This document shows, piece after piece, positions 25,507 through 33,145 of a stretch of 35,942 nucleotides of DNA. The translations under genes and the position numbers were made by a program. Source of the stretch: Deltaproteobacteria bacterium (GTDB lineage Bacteria; Bdellovibrionota_B; Oligoflexia; Oligoflexales; Bog-1112); contig JACPKR010000021.1 in assembly GCA_016186945.1 (NCBI GenBank), forward strand, positions 1 through 35,942, given 5' to 3'. Position 1 is the first letter of the stretch. Every line of letters begins with the position of its first letter. The notes beneath the pieces were generated by a model that was not told where the DNA came from, ran no database searches, and saw only the letters and a program-made list of their open reading frames with translations.

Positions 25507-27771
25507 ATGAAATCTTCAGTAGCGACCGACCCTAAAAAAGTAGCCCAACAATATAAGCGCATGTCAGAGCGTTTTGCCCGGTATCGAAAAGCCCTGAAGC
25601 GCGCCCTCACTCTGTCTGAAAAGATACTTTTCTCTCACCTTTCCGATGATAGCGATGTGGCATCAATTGAACGAGGTAAGAGCTTTATTATGCTCCGCCC
25701 CGATCGGGTGGCGATGCAGGACGCAACGGCGCAGATGGCCATCCTTCAGTTCATGCAATCCCAACGTAACAAAGTTGCGGTTCCTACGACTGTTCACTGT
25801 GATCACTTGATTCGCGCTCAAGTCGGTGCTGAGCAGGACATGAAGACTTCCGTCATGACTAACGCAGAGGTTTTTGATTTCCTCAAGTCCTCATCCCTTA
25901 AGTACGGCATTGGTTTCTGGGGGCCTGGTGCGGGCATTATCCACCAGGTCGTTTTAGAAAATTACGCCTATCCTGGCGCGTTATTAATAGGCACTGACTC
26001 ACACACCCCCAATGGGGGTGGCTTGGGGATGTTAGCGATCGGCGTGGGGGGTGCCGATGCTGTTGATGTAATGGCGGGGATGGCTTGGGAACTCTTGGCA
26101 CCGAAGTTATGTGGCATCCATTTGAAGGGCAAGTTGCAGCCATGGTCTTCCCCAAAGGACATCATCCTTAAGGTTTTGGAAATTCTTACTGTCAAGGGGG
26201 GCACCAACAAAATAGTGGAATATTTCGGTGAAGGAGCGCGGTCCATTAGCTGCACCGGAAAGGGAACCATCACCAACATGGGTGCGGAATTGGGGGCAAC
26301 CACATCGGTCTTTGGCTACGACGAAAAAATGGGCATGTTCCTAAGGGAAACGAGAAGGGGAGACCTAGCCGACCTTGCGGAAAAATATACTGCGGAACTA
26401 AACGCTGACCCAGAAGTTGAGAAGGATCCTAGGAAGTATTTTGATGAAGTCATCGAGATCGATTTAAACAAGCTGGAACCTTACATTGTGGGACCTCATT
26501 CTCCCGACCTGGCGAGACCAATTTCCAAGTTAGCTGCCGAGCTTGAAAAAGAAAATTACCCTCGCGATATTCGTGTTTGCTTGATCGGTAGTTGTACGAA
26601 CTCATCCTACGAAGACATTTATAAAGCTGCGGAACTTGCCAAGGAGGCCCTCAAAAATGGTGTGAAAGCGAAAGTTCCCCTGATGATCACCCCGGGGTCC
26701 ATGCAAATTTTCTCGACTGTGAAACGGGATGGCTTGCTTGACACTTTGGAAAAGTTCGGCGGCCTTGTACTCGCCAACGCCTGTGGGCCTTGCATAGGCC
26801 AATGGGAACGCAAAGACATTAAAATGGGAGAGCGCAACACAATCGTTACTTCCTTCAACAGAAACTTCCGAGGCCGCAATGATGCCAATGTGGAGACAAT
26901 GAGTTTTATGACCAGCCCGGAAATGGTGATTGCGTATGCCATGACAGGTGATTTGAGTTTTAATCCTATGAAGGACGCCATCCAGACACCTGAAGGTAAA
27001 ACCTTTCGGCTGACAGCCCCACGAGCGCCAGAACTTCCTAAGCAAGGCTTTGTGGCAGATGTTTCGGGCTACATTGACCCTGCAGGTAAGGGAAAGGTGG
27101 AGGTGATCGTCAGAAGAGATAGCGAGCGTTTGCAACTTCTTGAACCATTCGAAAAGTGGGACGGTAAAGACTTCGTAGAGCACCTTCTGCTTGCAAAGGT
27201 GAAAGGTAAGTGCACGACGGATCATATTTCACCAGCAGGCTCCTGGCTTCGTTATAGAGGGCATTTGGACAAGATCAGCGACAACATGTTCTTGGGGGCA
27301 ACGAACTTTTTCACTGGAGACATTGGGAAAGGAACAAATCTCCTCACAGGAACAAAAGGGGAAAACCTTTCTGCAATAGCCAGGGACTACCTGAAAAAGG
27401 GAAAACGTTGGGTTGTAGTGGGTGACGAGAACTATGGCGAAGGTTCCTCCCGCGAGCACGCTGCCATGTCACCGCGCTACCTTGGGGCAAGTGCGGTGAT
27501 TGTGAAAAGCTTCGCCAGGATTCATGAGACGAATCTGAAAAAGCAAGGTCTCTTGGCGCTAACCTTTGTCAATCCAGGGGATTATGACAAGGTTGAGGAG
27601 AGCGATTCGATTTCCATCCTGGGGTTCAAAAGCTTCGCCCCCGGAAAAAACCTAACCGTTGAACTGAAGAAAAAGGACGGCAAAGCAGTCCGCTTCGAAG
27701 TTTCCCATTCCTACAATGCAGAGCAACTAGAGTGGTTCAAAGCGGGTTCGGCGCTGAACCTTCTTGCTTGA
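25507..27771 (+). CDS. acn: Aconitate hydratase, mitochondrial-type
   Basis: 754 aa. Aconitase interconverts citrate and isocitrate in the TCA cycle through a [4Fe-4S] cluster. The cluster cysteines appear in LIGSCTNSSYED and NACGPCIGQW. Other landmarks are TDSHTPNGGGLGMLAIGVGG, GKGTITNMGAELGATTS, and in the swivel domain GDENYGEGSSREHAAMSPR. Length and motif order fit the ~755-aa mitochondrial-type group rather than the ~890-aa AcnA. ATG 25507 follows an AAAGGTAGAGAG ribosome site. Its TGA stop (27769-27771) is embedded in the -35 box of the tRNA promoter. Confidence 0.96.
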   Translation: MKSSVATDPKKVAQQYKRMSERFARYRKALKRALTLSEKILFSHLSDDSDVASIERGKSFIMLRPDRVAMQDATAQMAILQFMQSQRNKVAVPTTVHCDHLIRAQVGAEQDMKTSVMTNAEVFDFLKSSSLKYGIGFWGPGAGIIHQVVLENYAYPGALLIGTDSHTPNGGGLGMLAIGVGGADAVDVMAGMAWELLAPKLCGIHLKGKLQPWSSPKDIILKVLEILTVKGGTNKIVEYFGEGARSISCTGKGTITNMGAELGATTSVFGYDEKMGMFLRETRRGDLADLAEKYTAELNADPEVEKDPRKYFDEVIEIDLNKLEPYIVGPHSPDLARPISKLAAELEKENYPRDIRVCLIGSCTNSSYEDIYKAAELAKEALKNGVKAKVPLMITPGSMQIFSTVKRDGLLDTLEKFGGLVLANACGPCIGQWERKDIKMGERNTIVTSFNRNFRGRNDANVETMSFMTSPEMVIAYAMTGDLSFNPMKDAIQTPEGKTFRLTAPRAPELPKQGFVADVSGYIDPAGKGKVEVIVRRDSERLQLLEPFEKWDGKDFVEHLLLAKVKGKCTTDHISPAGSWLRYRGHLDKISDNMFLGATNFFTGDIGKGTNLLTGTKGENLSAIARDYLKKGKRWVVVGDENYGEGSSREHAAMSPRYLGASAVIVKSFARIHETNLKKQGLLALTFVNPGDYDKVEESDSISILGFKSFAPGKNLTVELKKKDGKAVRFEVSHSYNAEQLEWFKAGSALNLLA

Positions 27772-27796
27772 CAGGACCCCCCTAGGCCCCTATAGT
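27768..27796 (+). promoter_or_regulatory. Sigma-70 promoter of the initiator tRNA gene
   Basis: TTGACA (27768-27773) is separated by 17 bp from TATAGT (27791-27796), a near-consensus promoter 14 bp before the tRNA. The -35 box includes the TGA stop codon of the aconitase gene, so promoter and gene end are fused. Confidence 0.85.
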
Positions 27797-27809
27797 CACT
27801 CTTACTTTC

Positions 27810-27886
27810 CGCGGGGTGGAGAAGACTGGTATCTCGTCGGGCTCATAACCCGAAGATCGGGGGTTCAAATCCCTCCCCCGCTACCA
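27810..27886 (+). tRNA. Initiator tRNA-fMet (CAT anticodon)
   Basis: 77 nt with encoded CCA. It has the 7-bp acceptor with an unpaired first position (C1 opposite U72), the hallmark of initiators, here C/U rather than C/A. The anticodon loop is CTCATAA in a stem with three consecutive GC pairs (GGG-CCC), also initiator-specific. The T loop is TTCAAAT. The 3' part (27841-27887) is duplicated 5.3 kb downstream, marking it as the integration site of the mobile element. Confidence 0.95.
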
Positions 27887-27887
27887 A
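27841..27887. repeat. Attachment site attL within the tRNA 3' part
   Basis: 47-bp sequence GCTCATAACCCGAAG... ending ...CTACCAA. It is identical to 33180-33226 and covers the anticodon loop to the CCA end. Integrases of this type commonly recombine in tRNA 3' halves, and the element restores the tRNA. Confidence 0.88.
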
Positions 27888-27903
27888 ATATGTTATAAAA
27901 AAA

Positions 27904-27934
27904 GCTCGCTTCAGAAATGAAGCGGGTTTTTTTT
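27904..27934. terminator. Rho-independent terminator after the tRNA (probably bidirectional)
   Basis: CGCTTC-AGAAAT-GAAGCG is followed by a T run on the plus strand and preceded by an A run (27897-27903), so it can end the tRNA transcript and also transcripts from the minus-strand csp-like gene. Confidence 0.8.
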
Positions 27935-27986
27935 GTTCTAGTGGGTTCGCTTTGCTCACCTGAAAAGGATGTCGCTGCTTCGCAGC

Positions 27987-28265
27987 TCAGCTGTTAGAAG
28001 TAGAAGAGGGTCGGACACGAATGGCTCGTTTGAAAGGTTCTGCAGACGCTTCATCAAACTCGACTTGTTCCCCCTCCTTCAATCTTTTTGTCTCGCTGCT
28101 GTTATAAAGTAGATTTTCATTATCAGAAATATCACCCAAATGAGCAAAATATTTCTCACCATCCTGTGATTGTATTGTGAAAGAATGAGGGTTACGTTCA
28201 CCCTTCGTTTCGATTACCTTTCCTTTTATTTTAGTTTTAAGCTTCTCTTTTTCTTGGGTTTTCAT
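27987..28265 (-). CDS. Cold-shock-domain-like OB-fold protein
   Basis: 92 aa. After a short basic leader, GKVIETKGERNPHSFTIQS..KYFAHLGD, LKEGEQVEFDEASAEPF and RAIRVRP follow the order of a cold-shock domain: strand 1, a glycine-rich turn, FxH, the EGQxVEF block and the final Ax-V strand. The RNP1 and RNP2 aromatic residues are poorly conserved, so nucleic-acid binding is uncertain. ATG 28263-28265 has AGGAG upstream. It is cargo of element A, between attL and the conserved repeat. A hairpin (GCTGC-TTC-GCAGC, 27973-27985) lies just past its stop. Confidence 0.6.
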   Translation of the reverse strand: MKTQEKEKLKTKIKGKVIETKGERNPHSFTIQSQDGEKYFAHLGDISDNENLLYNSSETKRLKEGEQVEFDEASAEPFKRAIRVRPSSTSNS

Positions 28266-28362
28266 TATTCACTCCTGAAACCGAAATTTCTATTCGCTCG
28301 AACGTCGAATATCATGAGAAGCATCGGTAAAGGTCGTTACCAACTTGAATGCTGTTATCGAA

Positions 28363-28483
28363 CCTTGAATGTGAACTTATAATTGAAAACTTGCTTGAGG
28401 AGGTTAACTTGGACCTCGCTGCTTCGCAGCTCGACTCTTTGTGGCCCCTTTGGAGACCTTTTTCAGGGCCCACCTCCGGTGAT
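28363..28483. repeat. Shared ~121-bp element repeat, copy 1
   Basis: The first 101 bp (28363-28463) are identical to 33983-34083 in element B, with similarity fading through CTCCGGTG. It contains TATAAT (28378-28383), a strong ribosome-site sequence GAGGAGG (28397-28403), a TTG codon 5 nt later and the hairpin GCTGC-TTC-GCAGC. It lies between the cargo gene and brnTA. Confidence 0.85.
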
Positions 28484-28534
28484 CGGCCGTCTGTCGCGCC
28501 CCACCTTTCGGTGAGGGGCGGCTCCATACGGTGA
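28409..28534 (+). CDS. Possible small peptide in the shared repeat (41 aa)
   Basis: A TTG codon 5 nt after GAGGAGG opens a 41-aa frame starting MDLAASQLDSLWPLWRPF. In element B the same start gives 28 aa with the same first 18 residues and then a different end. The SD and -10-like box are conserved because the whole DNA repeat is conserved, so coding is not proven; it may equally be RNA or DNA structure. Confidence 0.25.
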   Translation: MDLAASQLDSLWPLWRPFSGPTSGDRPSVAPHLSVRGGSIR

Positions 28535-28634
28535 TCACCGGTAGTGTCGAGAGGTCGCGGGTTAACACCCCCGCACCTCTGTGGTACCTCACATGCCCTT
28601 TAGCCTATCCTTATTGATGACTCCATTTTTCTAC

Positions 28635-28662
28635 TTGCCAATTATGACTATGTACGTACAAT
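28635..28662 (+). promoter_or_regulatory. brnTA promoter with palindromic operator-like site
   Basis: TTGCCA (28635-28640), a 16-bp spacer and TACAAT (28657-28662). The perfect palindrome TGTACGTACA (28651-28660) overlaps the -10 box, as expected for autorepression by the RHH antitoxin BrnA. The binding is inferred. Confidence 0.55.
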
Positions 28663-28689
28663 GTAATATATATTGAGTTTGGAGATTCA

Positions 28690-28962
28690 ATGGAAATTTC
28701 TTGGGATGAAGTGAAAGCTGAGATCAATGTTAAAAAGCATGGAATTTCCTTCGAAGAGGCGGCCACTGTTTTAGTAGATCCAAATGCAGAAACATTTTTA
28801 GATGATCATACATATGAAGACCGATTTCTAACCCTAGGGTATTCAGTCAGGCAAAGGCTTCTTCTTGTCGTTTGGTGCGAAAGAATCGAAAATACAATTC
28901 GAATTATATCGGCTCGAAAGGCCACTACCCATGAAAGGAAAAGGTATGAAGAAAGAATATGA
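28690..28962 (+). CDS. brnT: BrnT-family toxin (DUF497)
   Basis: 90 aa, typical length. BrnT toxins are RelE-fold ribonucleases that stop growth under stress. The family pattern is clear: ISWDEVKAEINVKKHGISFEEA at the N-terminus, DDHTYEDRFLTLGYS, LLVVWCERIENTIRIISARKA and THERKRYEE at the end. GGAG lies upstream of ATG 28690. The antitoxin gene overlaps its 3' end by 17 bp. It is cargo of element A, where a toxin-antitoxin pair would help to retain the element. Confidence 0.9.
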   Translation: MEISWDEVKAEINVKKHGISFEEAATVLVDPNAETFLDDHTYEDRFLTLGYSVRQRLLLVVWCERIENTIRIISARKATTHERKRYEERI

Positions 28963-29212
28963 TTTCAATAAATTAAAGCGAGTGAAAAAGGGTCCAGTTG
29001 TTTCCAAGGATAAGACAAAAATCTCTAAGACGATTCGCCTTGATTTTGCAGTTGTCGAGTGGTTAATCACTGAATCTGATCGAAGAGGAGTGAAATACCA
29101 ATCCCTCATCAACGCATTACTTAAGGAAGCTATGGAGGCTGGCGGCGCGATTTTGAATGAGACAAGAGTACGACAAATTGTTAGAGATGAGCTTAAAAGG
29201 CGTGCTTCCTAG
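28946..29212 (+). CDS. brnA: BrnA-family antitoxin with C-terminal RHH domain
   Basis: 88 aa from ATG 28946, with AAAGG-AAAAGG upstream; in-frame ATG 28931 is a less likely start. BrnA antitoxins neutralize BrnT and bind their own promoter. The C-terminal half contains the ribbon-helix-helix pattern: a strand SKTIRLDFAVVEWL, then ESDRRGVKYQSLINALLKEAM. The remaining tail (RVRQIVRDELKRR) is charged. It overlaps brnT by 17 bp and converges with the integrase gene, leaving an 8-bp gap. Confidence 0.82.
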   Translation: MKKEYDFNKLKRVKKGPVVSKDKTKISKTIRLDFAVVEWLITESDRRGVKYQSLINALLKEAMEAGGAILNETRVRQIVRDELKRRAS

Positions 29213-29220
29213 GTTTCGCA

Positions 29221-30120
29221 TCAGAACCCAAGTACTTCAGTCTTCCCTTTCAGCTCCTCCGGCACCATGTGCACATATCGTTCGGTGACTTGGATTGTAG
29301 AGTGACCTAGGATCTTTTTCAGGTCGTAGATTTTCCCACCTCCTGCAAGGAAGTTTGATGCAAACGTGTGGCGTAAGTCGTGAAACTTAATCCCGGGATT
29401 GCTACACATCTTTGCGAGCTTCACAAAGTCCTTTTGCAGCATGTCGATTGGAGATTGCGGAAGGACTTTATTGTCTGCTGTCGTTAGGGACCTAATCACC
29501 CTCAAGTATCGAATCAACTTCGAAGAGATTGGGACATAGCGCACTTTGCCGCTTTTGGTGTACGACTTGTCAGCCTTCAGCACCCTGCAATAGGCGCGAT
29601 CTACCGTTATTAACCTTGCGTCGAGATCTATACGATCCCACTTTAGTGCGACAAGCTCACCTCTGCGCATGCCCGTGTATAATGCCAACACTGTTGGCCA
29701 AAATGCACGAGGCTTGGTGTCGAACTTCTCGAAGAATTCGAGAAATCTAACAACTTCGAAACTCTTCCAGTACTGATATTTTTGTTCACGAATGCTGTAC
29801 TTTCGGACTCTAGCAACAGGGTTATCTTTCACATAGCCCCATCGTATCCCATCATTAAAGACCTTCCGAAACAGGCCCAGAGCATCGTTACAGATCTTCT
29901 CGCACAGACCCAAACGATCTCTTAATTCCAAAAGCCACAACTCTATGTCACGCGTTTTGATTTCCTCGATCTTGAGTCTTCCAAAGTATGGGAGAATCTG
30001 GTGTCGTATCATTCCTTCGTCGCGCCTAATAGACGCAGGAGCCTTGTATGCATTAGCGTAGGTTACAAGCCAGTAGCACATTAGATCTTCGATATTCTCA
30101 GGCGCCCACTCAGCTTTCAT
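29221..30120 (-). CDS. Tyrosine recombinase (integrase) of element A
   Basis: 299 aa from ATG 30118-30120 (AAGGAG 7 nt upstream); longer frames run inside the prim-pol gene. N-terminal ~90 residues form the core-binding (SAM-like) domain. The catalytic domain contains Arg in LYTGMRRGELVAL, the HxxR box in FHDLRHTFASNF, GHSTIQVTERYVHM with His and the nucleophilic Tyr, and the tail GKTEVLGF, identical to the second integrase. It overlaps the prim-pol stop by 11 bp, so the two are translated together. Probably catalyses recombination at the tRNA-fMet att site. Confidence 0.95.
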   Translation of the reverse strand: MKAEWAPENIEDLMCYWLVTYANAYKAPASIRRDEGMIRHQILPYFGRLKIEEIKTRDIELWLLELRDRLGLCEKICNDALGLFRKVFNDGIRWGYVKDNPVARVRKYSIREQKYQYWKSFEVVRFLEFFEKFDTKPRAFWPTVLALYTGMRRGELVALKWDRIDLDARLITVDRAYCRVLKADKSYTKSGKVRYVPISSKLIRYLRVIRSLTTADNKVLPQSPIDMLQKDFVKLAKMCSNPGIKFHDLRHTFASNFLAGGGKIYDLKKILGHSTIQVTERYVHMVPEELKGKTEVLGF

Positions 30121-32488
30121 GGCTAGCTCCTTTCTGTTGCTTGATGATGTGAGGATTGAGATAGACAAAACCAGAATTGCCACCTGGGACTTTCCGACGG
30201 TCGACACGCAGCCAGTTGCATGACTCTAAGACTTCACAAGCATCCTCGATTTGGTCGCTACTACGGAGCAACGGCCAGTTCTTGCGAGCAACATCACGCA
30301 ATTTCATTCCGTCTACGAAACGTCCAGCTTTTATTCGCTCAGCCAGGACATGAGCAGCACCAATTTTCTGTTCGACGAGAATGCTATACAGTTTGTAAGC
30401 GTGAGTCTTAAGTATTGAGCACCAACCAATAGCTTGCGATACAGATTTTTCACTCACTAAATGGTCTGCTTCAGCTTTGTCCAAAAGCTCATTCACAAGA
30501 GCGAGCGAAGGCATAAGGGAACGATATTTTGAAAAATGCCCCCTTAATACAGGATGGATTCCTTTTTTATGGTTTTCTTGCTCCAGATCTTTTCGCCACT
30601 CGTCTGCTAATGCTTGCGCGTTAGGCGAAAACTGAAAAATCTGAGCTTCCCCGATCGGGATCTTATCCAATTCATCAAAAACAGCTTCAAACAATACCCT
30701 AGCCTTAAGGTCGGGAGCACGATCGATGAATGTCCAATGATCTCGAGCTTCCGGCATGAAGGTCACTTGAAAGCGTTCCAGAAAGCCATCATGACCTGCG
30801 TATCTCTCGTACCACTGTAGATATTTCTTGAGCTTAGCGGGCTGTATGCCTCCAAACACCGATAAACAAAGAGGATCGACATACGTGGTTCCCCGTTCAA
30901 TACGATCGACTGTGTAAGCGGAGTCCCCGCTCCATGTCTCTAAGTAGAATTCTTTGTCTCCACGCTGACCATGTCGCGTCATTCTTTCGATCCATCCGCT
31001 CAGCTCATCACGAAATAACAAAAGCCCCTGCGGATTTTCAGCCATAAGAGTCGCTAGTTTCTCAGTCGTTGGGTCGTTGGTTTTGTAGCGTCGTTCAATA
31101 GGCTTTTTCAGATTGCGATGCGTTGTGATTAGAGAATTGAGCTCCGATTCGACGGCAAAAGAATTCTTAGTGGTTTTTTTCATATTTTCTTTGAGCGACG
31201 TGATTTTTATTTCTAGTTCAGCTTTATGCTGCTCAAAATCGCACATAGTGCGCGAATGCAGATCGCGTGCGCGGCGCACGAGGTTTTCAAGTGGTCGTAG
31301 GGCCTCAGCAAGTGCAGGAGATTTCATTGAGCCAGGTTCGGCAATGATCATTCCCCACAGATTGGGAACGACGGTCCAGTCATCATTTTTCAATGGTTTA
31401 ATCTTTACTTTGCGCCCAATGACGCTTGCAGCAGCGACGATGGCTGGTCCGGCAACGAATTCGAGGGGTACTTGCATTCTTTCGGAGATATCGATGAGGG
31501 CAGGTGCAATTCGTTCCGGTAATAGCTCAGCTGTTAAGGAAGGTACTACAGTGAGGGGTTCAGGCAGATCTTTAGGTGTGGTCCATTTTAGTGGCGCATC
31601 ATATTTTGCAACACTGGTTGCGATTTTAAAGACTTCTTGATTTTTAAGAGGCGGAAAGCAAAGAGACTGATTAACAGCCAGTAGGCCTGTTTGTATTTCC
31701 TGGGCAGAAAGCCCAAGAGAACGCAAGAATCCCGCTACTGTCGTTAGTGAGTCGTTGCGGACGCCCTCCTTAAACGCACCTGCATTTCTAGAGGCTACGG
31801 CTTTTTCGGGCTCTACTTTCTTTTTGTTTCCTTTCGAGACTTGCAGCATTTCAAGTAAGGATGGAGGACAGTCTTGTATAGGAAGATCATTGTCCCATCG
31901 ATATATCTTTCCAGATGCGTGTCTGCTCGGGGGAGCCACGATGTATCCACCATCAGCCCTGACGTCGACACCTGGGAGAATCTTTGCTCTGTTGGAGACT
32001 TCAAAACCTGGGTGGTTGAGGTACAGGTGATACCCACCGCCTGTTTGCACAGTAAGCGTTGGTGAGAGATCCTCAAATCTTGAATAGAAATCCGCTAAGG
32101 AAGATCCTCGATAGCAATCAAGGTCGATGACCACAAGACCCGATGATATTCCTGTAATGATTCCAAGATTCGCTACGGCTTGATTGAACCAAACGTTGAT
32201 TTGGGATGGACACGAGCTAGCATCCTTTAACCCATTCCGTGTCATCGGATGTTTGCCAGGACTGTGGCAAATCCTGCCACATGTACAAATTCCGTTCGAA
32301 TCCACAGAGTACAGTGGGATGACCGGAAAGGCGCGTCCGGCGTAGTCGAGGGCCGCATTAAGAATCACTGCTTGGTTCTTTAGCGATTCGCTGCCTACAA
32401 CTTTGCCGCGAATGTGGTTCATTTTTTCTTTCAGGTGGTCTAACTTAATGGGAGGCGGGATCGACTCAGAAAGTTGATTTGAAAACAT
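30110..32488 (-). CDS. Prim-pol/DUF3987 replication protein of element A
   Basis: 792 aa from ATG 32486-32488; an upstream TTG 32536 is possible. Residues ~45-210 form a primase-polymerase domain with zinc-type CTCGRICHSPGKHP, the catalytic VVIDLDCYRG and the GGGYHLYL and VDVRADGGYIVAPPS motifs. A PriCT-like helical segment follows (~260-290). The DUF3987 helicase-like region has an ATP-loop variant AEPGSMKSP (near 370) and LLLFRDELSGW (near 485). The combination is typical of small plasmids, phages and satellites, where it starts replication. It is divergent from the XRE regulator and overlaps the integrase gene by 11 bp. Confidence 0.9.
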   Translation of the reverse strand: MFSNQLSESIPPPIKLDHLKEKMNHIRGKVVGSESLKNQAVILNAALDYAGRAFPVIPLYSVDSNGICTCGRICHSPGKHPMTRNGLKDASSCPSQINVWFNQAVANLGIITGISSGLVVIDLDCYRGSSLADFYSRFEDLSPTLTVQTGGGYHLYLNHPGFEVSNRAKILPGVDVRADGGYIVAPPSRHASGKIYRWDNDLPIQDCPPSLLEMLQVSKGNKKKVEPEKAVASRNAGAFKEGVRNDSLTTVAGFLRSLGLSAQEIQTGLLAVNQSLCFPPLKNQEVFKIATSVAKYDAPLKWTTPKDLPEPLTVVPSLTAELLPERIAPALIDISERMQVPLEFVAGPAIVAAASVIGRKVKIKPLKNDDWTVVPNLWGMIIAEPGSMKSPALAEALRPLENLVRRARDLHSRTMCDFEQHKAELEIKITSLKENMKKTTKNSFAVESELNSLITTHRNLKKPIERRYKTNDPTTEKLATLMAENPQGLLLFRDELSGWIERMTRHGQRGDKEFYLETWSGDSAYTVDRIERGTTYVDPLCLSVFGGIQPAKLKKYLQWYERYAGHDGFLERFQVTFMPEARDHWTFIDRAPDLKARVLFEAVFDELDKIPIGEAQIFQFSPNAQALADEWRKDLEQENHKKGIHPVLRGHFSKYRSLMPSLALVNELLDKAEADHLVSEKSVSQAIGWCSILKTHAYKLYSILVEQKIGAAHVLAERIKAGRFVDGMKLRDVARKNWPLLRSSDQIEDACEVLESCNWLRVDRRKVPGGNSGFVYLNPHIIKQQKGASHES

Positions 32489-32566
32489 GGCAATATTCCC
32501 TTTCAGTAATAATTCCTTACTAGGACTATAATCCAAGCTTCGGGTTTTGCAAAAGGAAACTTAGAA
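32489..32566. promoter_or_regulatory. Divergent control region between prim-pol and XRE genes
   Basis: A 78-bp gap shared by the two transcripts. It contains TATAAT (32527-32532) inside the near-palindrome GGACTATAATCC (32523-32534), which could serve as an operator for the XRE protein. I saw no clear -35 partner. Regulation by the XRE repressor is inferred from position. Confidence 0.45.
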
Positions 32567-32953
32567 ATGAAAGAAAATAATTATCAGCGACTTTTGCTCG
32601 GACTTGGCCAGGCACTAGCTGAAGCCCGGGCAAACTCTGGGATGACACAAACAAAACTCGGGGAACAACTCGCGAAGGGACAGTCAGCAGTTGCGAAAAT
32701 TGAACGCACACCCAGTCCGAATGTTGCATTACGGGTGATTTATGAAACAGCCGAAGCGTTGAAAATGTCGCTTTCAGAAGTTTTTTTCCGAGCAGAAGCT
32801 TTGGCAGGAATTGAATCAGGCACGCGAGACAAAAAAGCCAGAAAAGGCGGGCTTTCGAGAGATGCACGCCGCGCCATTGCCGATATTATTTCCAAGAACC
32901 TCCAAAAAACGAACGATGAAATTCTTCGACAACTGACAACCATCGACACCTAG
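32567..32953 (+). CDS. XRE-family transcriptional regulator of element A
   Basis: 128 aa. Residues ~10-70 are a Cro/C1-type helix-turn-helix: LGQALAEARANSGMTQTKLGEQLAKGQSAVAKIER, with the second helix QTKLGEQL and recognition helix QSAVAKIE. The C-terminal part (GGLSRDARRAIADIISKNLQ) is helical and could mediate dimerization. ATG 32567 follows AAGGA. It is divergent from the prim-pol/integrase operon, the standard layout for a repressor that controls excision and replication. A TTCGACACC-type sequence overlaps its last codons. Confidence 0.88.
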   Translation: MKENNYQRLLLGLGQALAEARANSGMTQTKLGEQLAKGQSAVAKIERTPSPNVALRVIYETAEALKMSLSEVFFRAEALAGIESGTRDKKARKGGLSRDARRAIADIISKNLQKTNDEILRQLTTIDT

Positions 32954-33145
32954 CTTAAGATCCTACAATAAAAAGCATTTTCCCTCTAGCCTCGAAATTC
33001 GACACCCATTCGACACCTACGCCCAGAAAATTGCTGTCGAATAGGTGTCGAAAACTCATCGAAATGGGCAATCCTTTATGTTAGCTCTGTCGGACAGGGT
33101 TTTTCAGTAATCTTTGGTAGGAGTCGAAGGTTGTCAGCTGTCGAA
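32942..33145. promoter_or_regulatory. TTCGACACC palindromic repeat array next to attR
   Basis: Two direct copies of TTCGACACC (32998-33006, 33009-33017) are spaced 11 bp. Two inverted copies (GCTGTCGAA 33033-33041, GGTGTCGAA 33044-33052) are also spaced 11 bp, so the two pairs face each other as ~20-bp arms around a 15-bp spacer. Further single copies are at 32942-32950 and 33137-33145, the latter 35 bp before attR. Such helically phased arrays are usual for replication-origin iterons, repressor operators or integrase arm sites. Which one applies cannot be decided from the sequence. Confidence 0.72.

Larger units (their letters stand above)
28266..28689. other. Element A repeat and hairpin zone
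   Basis: No standard gene is evident. It contains the ~121-bp repeat (28363-28483) also present in element B, then successive fold-back sequences: CGCCCC...GGGGCG (about 28497-28520), the palindrome CGGTGATCACCG (about 28529-28540) and GAGGT-GCGGG...CCCGC-ACCTC (about 28551-28579). The brnTA promoter follows from 28635. Such structure could mark an origin or a structured RNA; neither is shown. Confidence 0.5.

Noticed and set aside
26602-27225. Minus-strand frame of 207 aa inside aconitase
   Set aside because: Antisense shadow of a fully conserved enzyme gene; no ribosome site or recognisable motif.
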